Shown one piece after another: positions 1-8,058 of a stretch of 16,810 nt of DNA. The DNA is taken from NCBI GenBank assembly GCA_947459055.1, contig CANHCG010000005.1, positions 1 to 16,810 of the forward strand, given 5' to 3'. Position 1 is the first letter of the stretch, and every line of letters begins with the position of its first letter. Made by a program: the position numbers and the translations under genes. Below the pieces are notes generated by a model. It was not told the DNA's origin and made no database searches. It saw only the letters and a program-made list of their open reading frames with translations. The DNA is from Cytophagaceae bacterium. GTDB lineage: Bacteria > Bacteroidota > Bacteroidia > Cytophagales > Spirosomataceae.

Positions 1-393
1 CCAGCCATGATTCGTAAATTCCACGAGGCTAAATTGCGCGGGGACGCTTCCATGACCCTTTGGGGGACGGGTTCACCCATGCGTGAATTTCTGCATGCAG
101 ACGATCTTGCCAAGGCTTGCCTCTACCTCATGGAAACCTACCATGAAGCCGAATTAGTTAATATTGGTACCGGGGAAGACGTTATGATTAAGGAACTCGC
201 CGAAACGGTTAAGGAAATCGTCGGATTTACAGGAGAGATTCATTGGGATAGCAGCCGGCCTGACGGCACGCCCAGAAAACTCATGGACGTATCTAAATTG
301 CACGGCCTCGGTTGGCATCATAAAATCGCACTTCCCGATGGCATCGCCCTCGCGTATCAAGATTTTTTGGAAAACGCCTCCATCCGCAAATAA
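1..393 (+). CDS. fcl: GDP-L-fucose synthase, C-terminal part (5' end outside window)
   Basis: This is the last 130 or so codons of a short-chain dehydrogenase/reductase-type nucleotide-sugar enzyme. GDP-L-fucose synthase converts GDP-4-keto-6-deoxymannose to GDP-L-fucose with NADPH, in the cytoplasm, for surface polysaccharide. The reading frame is open from base 1 (Pro-Ala before the first Met at base 7), so that Met is internal and the real start lies upstream. The visible block [20 protein letters not shown] is the substrate-binding segment typical of the family (GTG-x-P-x-REFLHVDDLA). It is followed by NIGTGED and by the C-terminal [13 protein letters not shown] and GW segments that GDP-fucose synthases share. 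The Ser-Tyr-Lys catalytic residues and the Rossmann fold are outside the window. The stop overlaps the next ATG by one base (TAATG), which suggests translational coupling with the methyltransferase. Confidence 0.9.
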   Translation, partial: PAMIRKFHEAKLRGDASMTLWGTGSPMREFLHADDLAKACLYLMETYHEAELVNIGTGEDVMIKELAETVKEIVGFTGEIHWDSSRPDGTPRKLMDVSKLHGLGWHHKIALPDGIALAYQDFLENASIRK

Positions 394-1130
394 TGACTAA
401 AAAATCTTGGTTTAGCACCTGGTTCGATTCGCCCTATTACCACATTTTGTACGAACAAAGGGACGAGCAGGAAGCCGCAGGTTTTATCCAGGCGCTCCAA
501 CAAAAACTTCATATTCAACCCGGCATGCGCGTATTGGATGCCGCATGTGGAAAAGGTCGACACGCCCACACACTTCATGCCTTAGGTCTTCAGGTAGAGG
601 CCTTCGATCTCTCTCCGGCAAACATTGATTTTGCCCAAAAGTCCACCAAACCTCAGCTGGAGTTTTTTGTTCATGACCTCCGAGTAACCCTTCCCAAACA
701 GGAATACTACGATGTGATTTTTAATTTTTTTACCAGTTTTGGCTATTTTGATGATCGATATGATAATCAAAAAGCCTTTCAAACTTTTCAAGGTGGTTTA
801 AAAAAACAAGGAATTTTATTGATGGATTTTTTAAATCCGTCCTTCGTGTTAGCCAATTTAGTTCCCGACGAGCGCATCGAACGAAAAGGGATTTCCTTTT
901 TCATTAAACGTTGGGAAGCACAAGGCTATTTATATAAATCCATTGATTTCAGCGATCAAGGACACGATTTTCATTTCGAAGAAAAAGTGGAATTGATCTC
1001 AAAAACTGATTTTATTAGTTATGCTACAATGGCTGGTTTTGAATTGATTGACATGAAGGGGAATTATCAGCTCGCTCAATTTGATGAAATTCATTCCCCT
1101 CGGATGATCTTTTTTTGGGTAAAAAAATAA
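393..1130 (+). CDS. Class I SAM-dependent methyltransferase
   Basis: A 245-residue cytoplasmic protein with a class I (Rossmann-like) methyltransferase core. Motif I, VLDAACGKGRHA (residues 47-58), is the SAM-binding glycine loop. FDLS (71-74) fits the acidic end of strand beta-2, and FFVHDLR (91-97) fits motif III with its acidic residue. IFNFFTSFGYF (about 109-119) is the motif IV region. The N-terminal WFSTWFDSPYYHILYEQRD and the GKGRH form of motif I resemble a conserved but uncharacterised Bacteroidota methyltransferase family (recognition from memory). The substrate cannot be read from the sequence. Its start overlaps the fcl stop by one base and the reductase begins 3 bases after its stop, so it lies inside one transcription unit. 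The link to fucose metabolism is positional only. The Methyltransf_25/11 type is well supported, while a specific function is not. Confidence 0.85.
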   Translation: MTKKSWFSTWFDSPYYHILYEQRDEQEAAGFIQALQQKLHIQPGMRVLDAACGKGRHAHTLHALGLQVEAFDLSPANIDFAQKSTKPQLEFFVHDLRVTLPKQEYYDVIFNFFTSFGYFDDRYDNQKAFQTFQGGLKKQGILLMDFLNPSFVLANLVPDERIERKGISFFIKRWEAQGYLYKSIDFSDQGHDFHFEEKVELISKTDFISYATMAGFELIDMKGNYQLAQFDEIHSPRMIFFWVKK

Positions 1131-1133
1131 TGT

Positions 1134-2126
1134 ATGGAATATTTTAAGGCACTTTGGACCGAAGAAAATGAGGATGGCTCATTTACCACTTCGCTTCAGG
1201 TTTTATCCACGGAAATCCTAGCCTCCCAGGAGGTTCTAGTCCAAGTGTTGTATTCATCCTTGAATTATAAAGATGCCTTGTCGGCAAATGGCCACCGAGG
1301 TATAACCCAACATTTCCCACATATTCCCGGAATCGATGCGGCAGGTATCGTTCTACATGATGCCACGGGCCAATTTCAAAGCGGAGATCAAGTCATCATC
1401 ACTGGATTCGATCTCGGGATGAATACACATGGTGGATTAGCCGAATTAATCAGCGTACCTGCTTCTTGGATGGTGAAATTACCTATGCAAGTATCCTTGA
1501 AAAAATCGATGCAAATCGGCACAGCAGGGTTAACGGCAGGGATGGCTGTACGCGCGCTCCAACAAAACCAAATTTTTCCCAGCTCCGGCGAAATTCTTGT
1601 AACAGGTGCCTCTGGAGGGGTCGGAATGTGCGCCATTAAGCTTTTAAATCACCTAGGCTATCAGGTAGTTGCCCTCACTGGAAAACCAGAAATGGCAGAT
1701 GCTTTATTGAAGATAGGGGCTTCGCGTGTGATCGATCGCTTGGAATTTATGTCCGAAAAACCTCGGACTTTATATCCGATGACCTTTGCTGGGGGTATCG
1801 ATACGGTGGGAGGCGAGGTACTCGTAAAATTGATCAAAAGTTTACAATTTGCCGGTTCGGTGGCTGTTTGTGGGATGGCTGGAGGAGTGGATTTGCCTTT
1901 ACAGGTGTATCCCTTTATCTTACGCGGCGCTCGGGTTTTAGGTATTTATTCAGCCGATTCGCCTTTGGAGAAAAAGCAAGAAATTTGGAATTTATATGCC
2001 GATGAATGGAATTTCGAACTTGATTCCATTACAGAAGTGATCTCTTTGATTGAGGCACCTGATAAACTCAAATTAATGTTGGAAGGCCTTTCGCATGGCC
2101 GTTATTTGGTCCAAATCCTTGATTAA
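1134..2126 (+). CDS. acuI: YhdH/AcuI-family NADPH:quinone or acryloyl-CoA reductase
   Basis: A 330-residue protein of the zinc-free medium-chain dehydrogenase/reductase superfamily. The N-terminal GroES-like domain (about 1-125) carries SSLNYKDALSANG (41-53) and HIPGIDAAG (63-71), both characteristic of the YhdH/YhfP group. The nucleotide-binding domain carries VTGASGGVGMCAIKLL (156-171), the NADP(H)-binding glycine motif. The zinc ligands of alcohol dehydrogenases are absent, as expected. Characterised members (AcuI of Rhodobacter, YhdH of E. coli) reduce acryloyl-CoA to propionyl-CoA with NADPH, which also detoxifies acrylate. Many relatives are annotated only as quinone oxidoreductases. 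Length is normal for the family. The ATG is 3 bases after the methyltransferase stop. The stop codon at 2124-2126 lies within TTAA, which also supplies the stop of the opposing protease gene. No terminator hairpin is visible between the two genes. Family is secure, the physiological substrate is inferred. Confidence 0.85.
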   Translation: MEYFKALWTEENEDGSFTTSLQVLSTEILASQEVLVQVLYSSLNYKDALSANGHRGITQHFPHIPGIDAAGIVLHDATGQFQSGDQVIITGFDLGMNTHGGLAELISVPASWMVKLPMQVSLKKSMQIGTAGLTAGMAVRALQQNQIFPSSGEILVTGASGGVGMCAIKLLNHLGYQVVALTGKPEMADALLKIGASRVIDRLEFMSEKPRTLYPMTFAGGIDTVGGEVLVKLIKSLQFAGSVAVCGMAGGVDLPLQVYPFILRGARVLGIYSADSPLEKKQEIWNLYADEWNFELDSITEVISLIEAPDKLKLMLEGLSHGRYLVQILD

Positions 2127-5100
2127 TCCTTGACAAATTTCAAATTTTGGGCTGTTGGGATATTGGTGAATTTCAACACATAAACGCCTTTAGGAAATCT
2201 TGAAATATCCATCTGAATGGTATTCTCGCCTAGGGCTAGATTTGCGTTTTGAACCGATTGAATTCGTCCTTGAAGATCAACAATGGTCATTTGTATCGTC
2301 CCCGAAGACCCTTTAGGAATCCCTACATGTAGCCTATCTTGCGCAGGATTTGGGAATAGGGTTAATTGGCCAAAAGGATCCTGCTTTTCGGTGGCTAAAA
2401 TGGCTACGGTAATTTTGTCAGAGGTAGCCAAACAGCCATTTGCATCGATTAATTTGACATAATATTGCCCAGCATCGAGTGGTGATAAGGTTGTTTGTGT
2501 GGCTCCTTTAATCGGCATATCATTATTCATATACCATTGTAAATCCGTTCCAGATGAAGATTTTAAGACACCTTCGACAAATGAAATGAGGGGAGACAAT
2601 GGGGTATTGACTGTTAATTTAAACGTTGGCGTCGTCACAGGACAAAGGCCTTTATTACTCGCTAATAATTGATAATTCCCGGTTTTTTTAGCTTCGAAAC
2701 GATTCGTTGTCGCCCCAGCAATTGCCGCCCCATTTAGAAGCCATTGGTAGCTTGGGGTATCGGAAGAACTGGCCGTTAAGACTACCGAGGTTCCTTCACA
2801 AATGGATTGGGTACCGCTTGGATTAGTGGTTACAACAGGAGGTTTTGTCGTGGTGATGGTAACCGATGCCTTCGGACTAGGACATCCTAAGGACTTAAAT
2901 TTCATGTCATAAAAATAGTAATATCCAGTGGTGATCGGGGCATTATTAAATAAAGCTCCGGTCATGGAGAGGACATTTGGGATCGTGTAGGGATATCCCA
3001 AATTCGTTGGCGCATTGACGGTATCCGCAAGAGAACGATTGCTCCGGAAAATACTGGCCCCATTAGAACAACTTTGGGTGAGCAAATAGGTTCCTGCTTT
3101 TGGGAAAAAGAGATTTAATTGGACGATTTGACCGGGATCGTTTTTGTCGTCGGTCAATTGGCTATTTACCCGTGTCGAATTCGTTTGCGTTCTTGTGGCG
3201 GTTAGGTCCTTCGTAACGGAGGATATAAGTTCTCCCGTATCTTTATTGAACACTGAAAAGGTGATTGTTCCTGAGGTACCTACATATACCCGAGCAGATT
3301 CTAAAATGATAGGAACTTTGATATCAAAAATGGGAGCGGGGCCAAAATTGTCAAAGTAATTGCCGCCACCAAATTCACTTTTGTTGGCCGGCTTGATCCC
3401 CCCGCTGAAATCATTGGAACTTACGGAGTATGTTGTGGAGCTATAGGGCGCCGTGATGTTGGCGCCTGAGCCTACTAACACATTGTTCGCATACCATAGT
3501 GCATTGGCTGCACTCGAACTTAAATTCAGGGTCGTTGCCCCGGCGCAATAGCTGCCTGATCCCACAGGTGCTTGTGGATTTTCGATGCTTTGATCCATCG
3601 AAATTAGGTCATTTTGGGTATTTTGGTCTGTTGGCAAAACGATGTTCGCACGAGCTGAATAGGTTTTTCCAGCAATAAAATTCACATTTCCTGTCACGGA
3701 GATTAGTTGTTCTTTACCGGGTAAAATTTCTGCAATTGTTCCGGATAAGCTTCCTTGCAGCGCATTGTCCAAATAATAGGTGAGATTCACCAACTGATTT
3801 TTTTGTGGCTTTGTTCCGTAATTTTTGACTTTGACCATTAAACTCGTGGAGCCATTTGTTGCGCAATAACTAGAGGAAGGATTTGAAATGGATAAAAGCC
3901 CTAAATCATTACTAGGCTGAATTACCTGAATCATGTATTCTTCCACTTCGCCTGTTCCGATCGTTCCGCAAGTTGACGGCCCTGTGGAATTTAATTCACT
4001 GATCACCCGCATGCGAAAATATTGATTTATTTTGACCGATGAGGAACCTATAAATTTTCCATTGTAACTTGCCCCATTGATTGATTCACTTGCCAAAACG
4101 ATTTCATTTGCATCTTCAAAATCACCATCCTGATTCCAATCCACGACCACTTTAACGCGCTTTGAGTTCGAGGAAGCAAAGGTGAAATTCATGTCCAACG
4201 TCGACCCTAATTCCACGGCAATAGGGCTAGCCGTAAAATCCTGTTTGGTGGTGACGGAATTACTAAAGGCGCCCAGCGTGGTTTGGTTGATTAGATTTTG
4301 TGAAACGGTTGGTTTGACACTGCAATATTCTTTTCCCCCAATACCCGAAACGAGTAGCGAGAAATCTTGTTTATCATTTTTGAGGGTTCCTTTATGAGAG
4401 ATGGTTAAGGCATACGATTTTCCAGGTACAGCCCCTTTTATGATAATTTTTTCAATATTATCTCGAATATTATCCCCAGTAGTGGCTACATTTTGAGGTT
4501 TTTCAGGGTCTAAAATGAAAGGCAAATAGGACCCATTGTCATCCGTTATCTTAATATCTAAGTCATTGACTAATTTTGGCGTGCGATTATTTAAAGCCTT
4601 AGTAGTTAATTCAATGACATCACCCTCAGGATCTGTCCATGCGAGAGTTGCCGTTAAATCGCCTTTTCCAGATGCAACAAAAGTCCTTTTTTCCGTTTTT
4701 GTATTGGCTAAGGTACCTTCCAATATTAAATTTGACTGATCTGCATTCAGCAAAATGCCCCCTGCTTTTTCCATATCCAATAAACCCCATCCTGTTTGAT
4801 AGTCTGGCCCAACCGCCCCTACATCCATCGCGCTGTGCAAGGCCAAGCCTTTTAAGGTAGCTGACCGCATAAAGGTGTTTTTATTTAGACGATTGTATAA
4901 CTGTTGAAGTAAGAACAAAGACCCCGACACTTGCGGAGATGACATGGAGGTTCCGCTTAGGGTAGCATAGGAGGTATTGGAGCTGTTGCTTGTCGAAAGT
5001 AAACTGGTTCCTACGCCTACGATATCTGGTTTGATTCGTCCGTCATCGGTGGGACCCCAAGCTGAAAAGTCGGAAATATCTACATCCGTGGCCTTTTCAG

Positions 5101-6088
5101 GGATGGATGAAATTAATTCGATGGCTCCGACAGTTAGGATATTTTTGGCATTTCCCGTCGTTGAAATGATATCGTATCCATCATTTTTGGCTCTTGAAAT
5201 ATTTGAAGAATCTTTCGTGGAGTTCTTTAAAAAGTAATAATCGGTGGTCTTACTTGGGCCATTGCTATTCCGGCTATTTCCAGCTGATTTGACAATCAGG
5301 TAGTTTGGGGCTAAAAAGGCGTACTTATCTAAAGATTGAGCATTTGAGTCATAATACCCAAATTTGTAGTCTTCATTTGCGCTGATGGCGTCATTTCCCC
5401 ACCATTGCCATTTGTTCTTCACTGAATCATAAACCCAGCCTGCCTGATAGCCATAGGAGTGGTTACTTATTAACAAACTAGCCGCATTTTGACTTATTTC
5501 TGAGTTATCATTATTATAATCCCATACTTTTAAATCTGCCCCAAAAGCCATGCCTTTTGCCGATGAATTTACGCCTGCCGACACCATCGTTCCAGCCACA
5601 TGGGTACCATGACTATCAGTAGTACTTGAACTTTCTTGTAATTTTATCCGACTCCCAAATTCTTGGTGGGTTGCTAACGCATTTCCCCCATCCCAAATGG
5701 CCAACTTCCCCGCCATGGTATCTGATTTCCCACTTAATGAAACCCCAACGCTTCCCCCTGTATACACTTGATTGGTCCGTGTAATGGCGCCAGCTTGTGT
5801 ATTTGAATGATTTCCGATGTACAACGCTTCGCCTATCTCATTGATTTGCTGGAGCATAATTACCTGCCCCCTGCCCACAGAATCTTTAATTTTCAGGCCT
5901 CTTTGTCGGGCCAATCGCATGCTTTTTTGATATAAACTATCACTTTGTCGACTATATTCCTCCGCCTTTTCCTGAATTTGTCGCCTCTTTTCAGGTCGAT
6001 AAATATCCACTTGAGCCATCGCGTTTTGTGCTTGCAGCAACGTCAGAAGGCATATAATAACAAAAAGGGGTAGTTTCTTTACGCTCAA
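2123..6088 (-). CDS. Secreted subtilisin-like (S8, KP-43 type) protease with T9SS sorting domain
   Basis: A 1321-residue multidomain exoprotease. In order: signal peptide (1-25, cleavage near AMAQ); a short N-terminal region; S8 catalytic domain (about 115-445) with Asp133 (IWDGG), His160 (HGTHVAGT), oxyanion Asn271 (SAGNS) and Ser381 (GTSMS). Next comes a KP-43-like beta-barrel (about 455-585, ATLAWTDPEGD and LVNDLDIKI). A GEVED-type domain follows (about 588-722, WNQDGDFEDANE ending GEVEEY), then a CARDB-like segment (about 726-835). Then come Ig-like modules (about 840-895, 1085-1230) around an unassigned beta-rich stretch, and a type A T9SS C-terminal domain (about 1238-1321, LTLFPNPAQDRL to GVYVLKF). 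All catalytic residues are present, so it should be active after export. The frame forces a TTG start (6088-6086): an in-frame TAA lies 9 bases upstream and no ATG precedes the signal peptide. It starts 20 bases after rnhB and is probably the last gene of that operon. Confidence 0.93.
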   Translation of the reverse strand: MSVKKLPLFVIICLLTLLQAQNAMAQVDIYRPEKRRQIQEKAEEYSRQSDSLYQKSMRLARQRGLKIKDSVGRGQVIMLQQINEIGEALYIGNHSNTQAGAITRTNQVYTGGSVGVSLSGKSDTMAGKLAIWDGGNALATHQEFGSRIKLQESSSTTDSHGTHVAGTMVSAGVNSSAKGMAFGADLKVWDYNNDNSEISQNAASLLISNHSYGYQAGWVYDSVKNKWQWWGNDAISANEDYKFGYYDSNAQSLDKYAFLAPNYLIVKSAGNSRNSNGPSKTTDYYFLKNSTKDSSNISRAKNDGYDIISTTGNAKNILTVGAIELISSIPEKATDVDISDFSAWGPTDDGRIKPDIVGVGTSLLSTSNSSNTSYATLSGTSMSSPQVSGSLFLLQQLYNRLNKNTFMRSATLKGLALHSAMDVGAVGPDYQTGWGLLDMEKAGGILLNADQSNLILEGTLANTKTEKRTFVASGKGDLTATLAWTDPEGDVIELTTKALNNRTPKLVNDLDIKITDDNGSYLPFILDPEKPQNVATTGDNIRDNIEKIIIKGAVPGKSYALTISHKGTLKNDKQDFSLLVSGIGGKEYCSVKPTVSQNLINQTTLGAFSNSVTTKQDFTASPIAVELGSTLDMNFTFASSNSKRVKVVVDWNQDGDFEDANEIVLASESINGASYNGKFIGSSSVKINQYFRMRVISELNSTGPSTCGTIGTGEVEEYMIQVIQPSNDLGLLSISNPSSSYCATNGSTSLMVKVKNYGTKPQKNQLVNLTYYLDNALQGSLSGTIAEILPGKEQLISVTGNVNFIAGKTYSARANIVLPTDQNTQNDLISMDQSIENPQAPVGSGSYCAGATTLNLSSSAANALWYANNVLVGSGANITAPYSSTTYSVSSNDFSGGIKPANKSEFGGGNYFDNFGPAPIFDIKVPIILESARVYVGTSGTITFSVFNKDTGELISSVTKDLTATRTQTNSTRVNSQLTDDKNDPGQIVQLNLFFPKAGTYLLTQSCSNGASIFRSNRSLADTVNAPTNLGYPYTIPNVLSMTGALFNNAPITTGYYYFYDMKFKSLGCPSPKASVTITTTKPPVVTTNPSGTQSICEGTSVVLTASSSDTPSYQWLLNGAAIAGATTNRFEAKKTGNYQLLASNKGLCPVTTPTFKLTVNTPLSPLISFVEGVLKSSSGTDLQWYMNNDMPIKGATQTTLSPLDAGQYYVKLIDANGCLATSDKITVAILATEKQDPFGQLTLFPNPAQDRLHVGIPKGSSGTIQMTIVDLQGRIQSVQNANLALGENTIQMDISRFPKGVYVLKFTNIPTAQNLKFVKD

Positions 6089-6108
6089 GGGTTTTTAAAA
6101 AATTAAAT

Positions 6109-6702
6109 TTAACTTTTTTCTTTTAATTCTACACGAAAGGTTTTTCGATGGATTTCACACGGCCCCTTTTCTACAATCGCTTTTCGATGAAATAGTGTGG
6201 GATACCCTGCATTTCGCTCCCAACCATAGCCTGGATACCTTTCCGCAGCACGCTCCATCCATTCATCTCGGTAGGTTTTAGCTAAAATTGAAGCCGCGGC
6301 AATCGAAAAATACTTCGAATCACCTTTTACAATACATGTATGAGGGATTAAAGGATAACTAATGAATCGATTTCCATCGACCAATAAATGGTCTGGCCTG
6401 CTTTTCAACTGATCCACGCAACGATGCATCGCTAATACACTCGCCTTGTAAATATTAATATTATCAATTGTCACATGATCAACCTCAGCGATCGCATATT
6501 CAATCGCATGATGTTTGATAACCTGAATCAAACTTTGCCGCTGACGCGCAGTCAGTTTTTTTGAATCGGTCAATAAGCCATCTGAAAAATCCTTTGGTAA
6601 AATCACCGCCGCAGCCACAACCGGACCCGCCAAACATCCCCTTCCAGCTTCATCTAAACCTGCTTCCAATCCAATCGGCGAAAAATAGGGAAGTAGTGAC
6701 AT
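6109..6702 (-). CDS. rnhB: Ribonuclease HII
   Basis: A 197-residue cytoplasmic endonuclease that cleaves the RNA strand of RNA-DNA hybrids and nicks 5' of single ribonucleotides misincorporated in DNA. The signature GLDEAGRGCLAGPVVAAAV begins at residue 15 and contains the first two metal-binding residues, Asp17 and Glu18. LLVDGN gives Asp109, and KGDSKYFSIAAASILAKTYRD gives Asp128, completing the DEDD active site of bacterial type 2 RNase H. PGYGWERNAGYPTLFH and the HRKTFR segment near the C-terminus are also typical. Length is usual for the family. Its ATG directly follows the dihydroorotase stop (TAA then ATG, zero bases between), so translation is probably coupled. The protease gene follows after 20 bases. 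No independent promoter box was seen before it. Confidence 0.96.
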   Translation of the reverse strand: MSLLPYFSPIGLEAGLDEAGRGCLAGPVVAAAVILPKDFSDGLLTDSKKLTARQRQSLIQVIKHHAIEYAIAEVDHVTIDNINIYKASVLAMHRCVDQLKSRPDHLLVDGNRFISYPLIPHTCIVKGDSKYFSIAAASILAKTYRDEWMERAAERYPGYGWERNAGYPTLFHRKAIVEKGPCEIHRKTFRVELKEKS

Positions 6703-8058
6703 TTATACACGATCGAAAAGCAATCGTTTTCCCAAATGACTCATGTCAAATTCCCCATTCGAATAAGCCAAATGGCCTGAAACAAACGTTTTTTCTATAC
6801 TTGATGAAAAACGATGCCCCTCTAAGGGAGACCAGCCACATTGATAATGAATATTCGATTTTTGTACTTCAAATGGCTTTTCTAAATCCACGATGGCCAA
6901 ATCTGCCCAATACCCTTCCCGTATATAGCCTCTTTCCGAAATTTCGAAACATTCCGCCACCGCATGGGCCGTTTTTTCGGCAATTTGTTCCAAAGATAAA
7001 ACACCCTCTTTGGCAAGATCCAACAAGATCAACAAGGGATGCTGAACTAAAGGTAAACCCGCCGGTGATTTCCAGTAGCCCTGTTGTTTTTCCTCCCAGG
7101 TATGCGGCGCATGGTCCGTCGCAATGATGTCCAAAGCCCCTGTTTGTAAGGCTTTTCGCAAAGCTTGTTTATGCCTGGCCTCTTTAATAGCCGGATTGCA
7201 TTTAATTAAATTCCCTTTGCTTTCATACTGAGACGCGTCAAACCACAAGTGGTGTACGCATACTTCAGAGGTGATTTTTTTATCGCGAATGGCCTTTCCT
7301 GTTTCGAAAAGGGCAATTTCTTCTTCTGTACTGATGTGTAAAATATGCAAACGGGTATTTGCTTTTTTGGCTAGTTCAATCGCCATCGAGGATGATAAAT
7401 AACAAGCTTCCTCATTGCGTATGAGCGGATGTAAATAAGCAGGCGCATCTTCCTCAGGAAATTTTTGTCGGAATAATTCGAGACGCGCACGCACCGTTGC
7501 CTCATCTTCACAATGCGTAGCGATCAAAAGTTCACTACTAGCAAATAATTTTTCTAGGGTTTTTACATTGTCAACTAACATATTCCCTGTACTCGATCCC
7601 ATAAAGATTTTTATTCCACAGACATTTGCTTTATCGGTTTTTAAAACCTCCTCCAAATTGTCATTAGAGGCCCCCATGAAAAAGGAATAATTTGCCAATG
7701 AGCTTTGATGCGCAATTTCGTATTTATCTGCTAATAATTCTTGTGTCAACGCATTAGGAACCGTGTTCGGCATTTCCATAAAACTCGTCACACCCCCAGC
7801 CACCGCCGCGCGGGCTTCAGTGGCTATTTTAGCTTTATGTGTTAATCCCGGTTCCCTGAAATGGACTTGGTCATCAATCATACCTGGAAAAACATGTTTA
7901 CCAGATAGGTCAAGCACGTTTTCTTGTCCTGACGCTGAAATAGAGCTAGCAATTTTGTTAATTCGCCCGTCTTTAATCAAAAGATCCCCCGTGAAAATTT
8001 TGCCTTCATTAACAATTTGGGCGTTTTTCAACAAGTAACTTGGCTTATTATTCAGCAT
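6703..8058 (-). CDS. pyrC: Dihydroorotase (Bacteroidota type, DDQVHFREPG motif)
   Basis: A 451-residue amidohydrolase for the third step of pyrimidine synthesis, the reversible cyclisation of carbamoyl-aspartate to dihydroorotate. Family features are the PGMIDDQVHFREPGLTHK block (58-75), GIKIFMGSSTGN with the candidate carboxylated Lys150, THCEDE (His182), LHILHIST (His241) and IIATDHAPHT (Asp315). The canonical DxHxHxR metal motif reads D62-x-Q64-x-H66-x-R68, so the first metal-ligand His is Gln. I recall the same motif from other Bacteroidota dihydroorotases. The frame stays open upstream to 8139, but the ATG at 8058 is preferred. It starts right before the conserved LLKNAQIVNEGKIFTGDLLI strand, gives a normal length and reduces the overlap with the upstream lipoprotein gene to 11 bases. 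rnhB follows with no gap. An allantoinase or hydantoinase role is less likely. Confidence 0.9.
   Translation of the reverse strand: MLNNKPSYLLKNAQIVNEGKIFTGDLLIKDGRINKIASSISASGQENVLDLSGKHVFPGMIDDQVHFREPGLTHKAKIATEARAAVAGGVTSFMEMPNTVPNALTQELLADKYEIAHQSSLANYSFFMGASNDNLEEVLKTDKANVCGIKIFMGSSTGNMLVDNVKTLEKLFASSELLIATHCEDEATVRARLELFRQKFPEEDAPAYLHPLIRNEEACYLSSSMAIELAKKANTRLHILHISTEEEIALFETGKAIRDKKITSEVCVHHLWFDASQYESKGNLIKCNPAIKEARHKQALRKALQTGALDIIATDHAPHTWEEKQQGYWKSPAGLPLVQHPLLILLDLAKEGVLSLEQIAEKTAHAVAECFEISERGYIREGYWADLAIVDLEKPFEVQKSNIHYQCGWSPLEGHRFSSSIEKTFVSGHLAYSNGEFDMSHLGKRLLFDRV

Noticed and set aside
6561..7127. 188-codon plus-strand frame over rnhB and pyrC
   Set aside because: It is a shadow of two secure genes on the other strand, with no recognisable domain and a Pro/Asn/Phe-rich composition typical of antisense frames.
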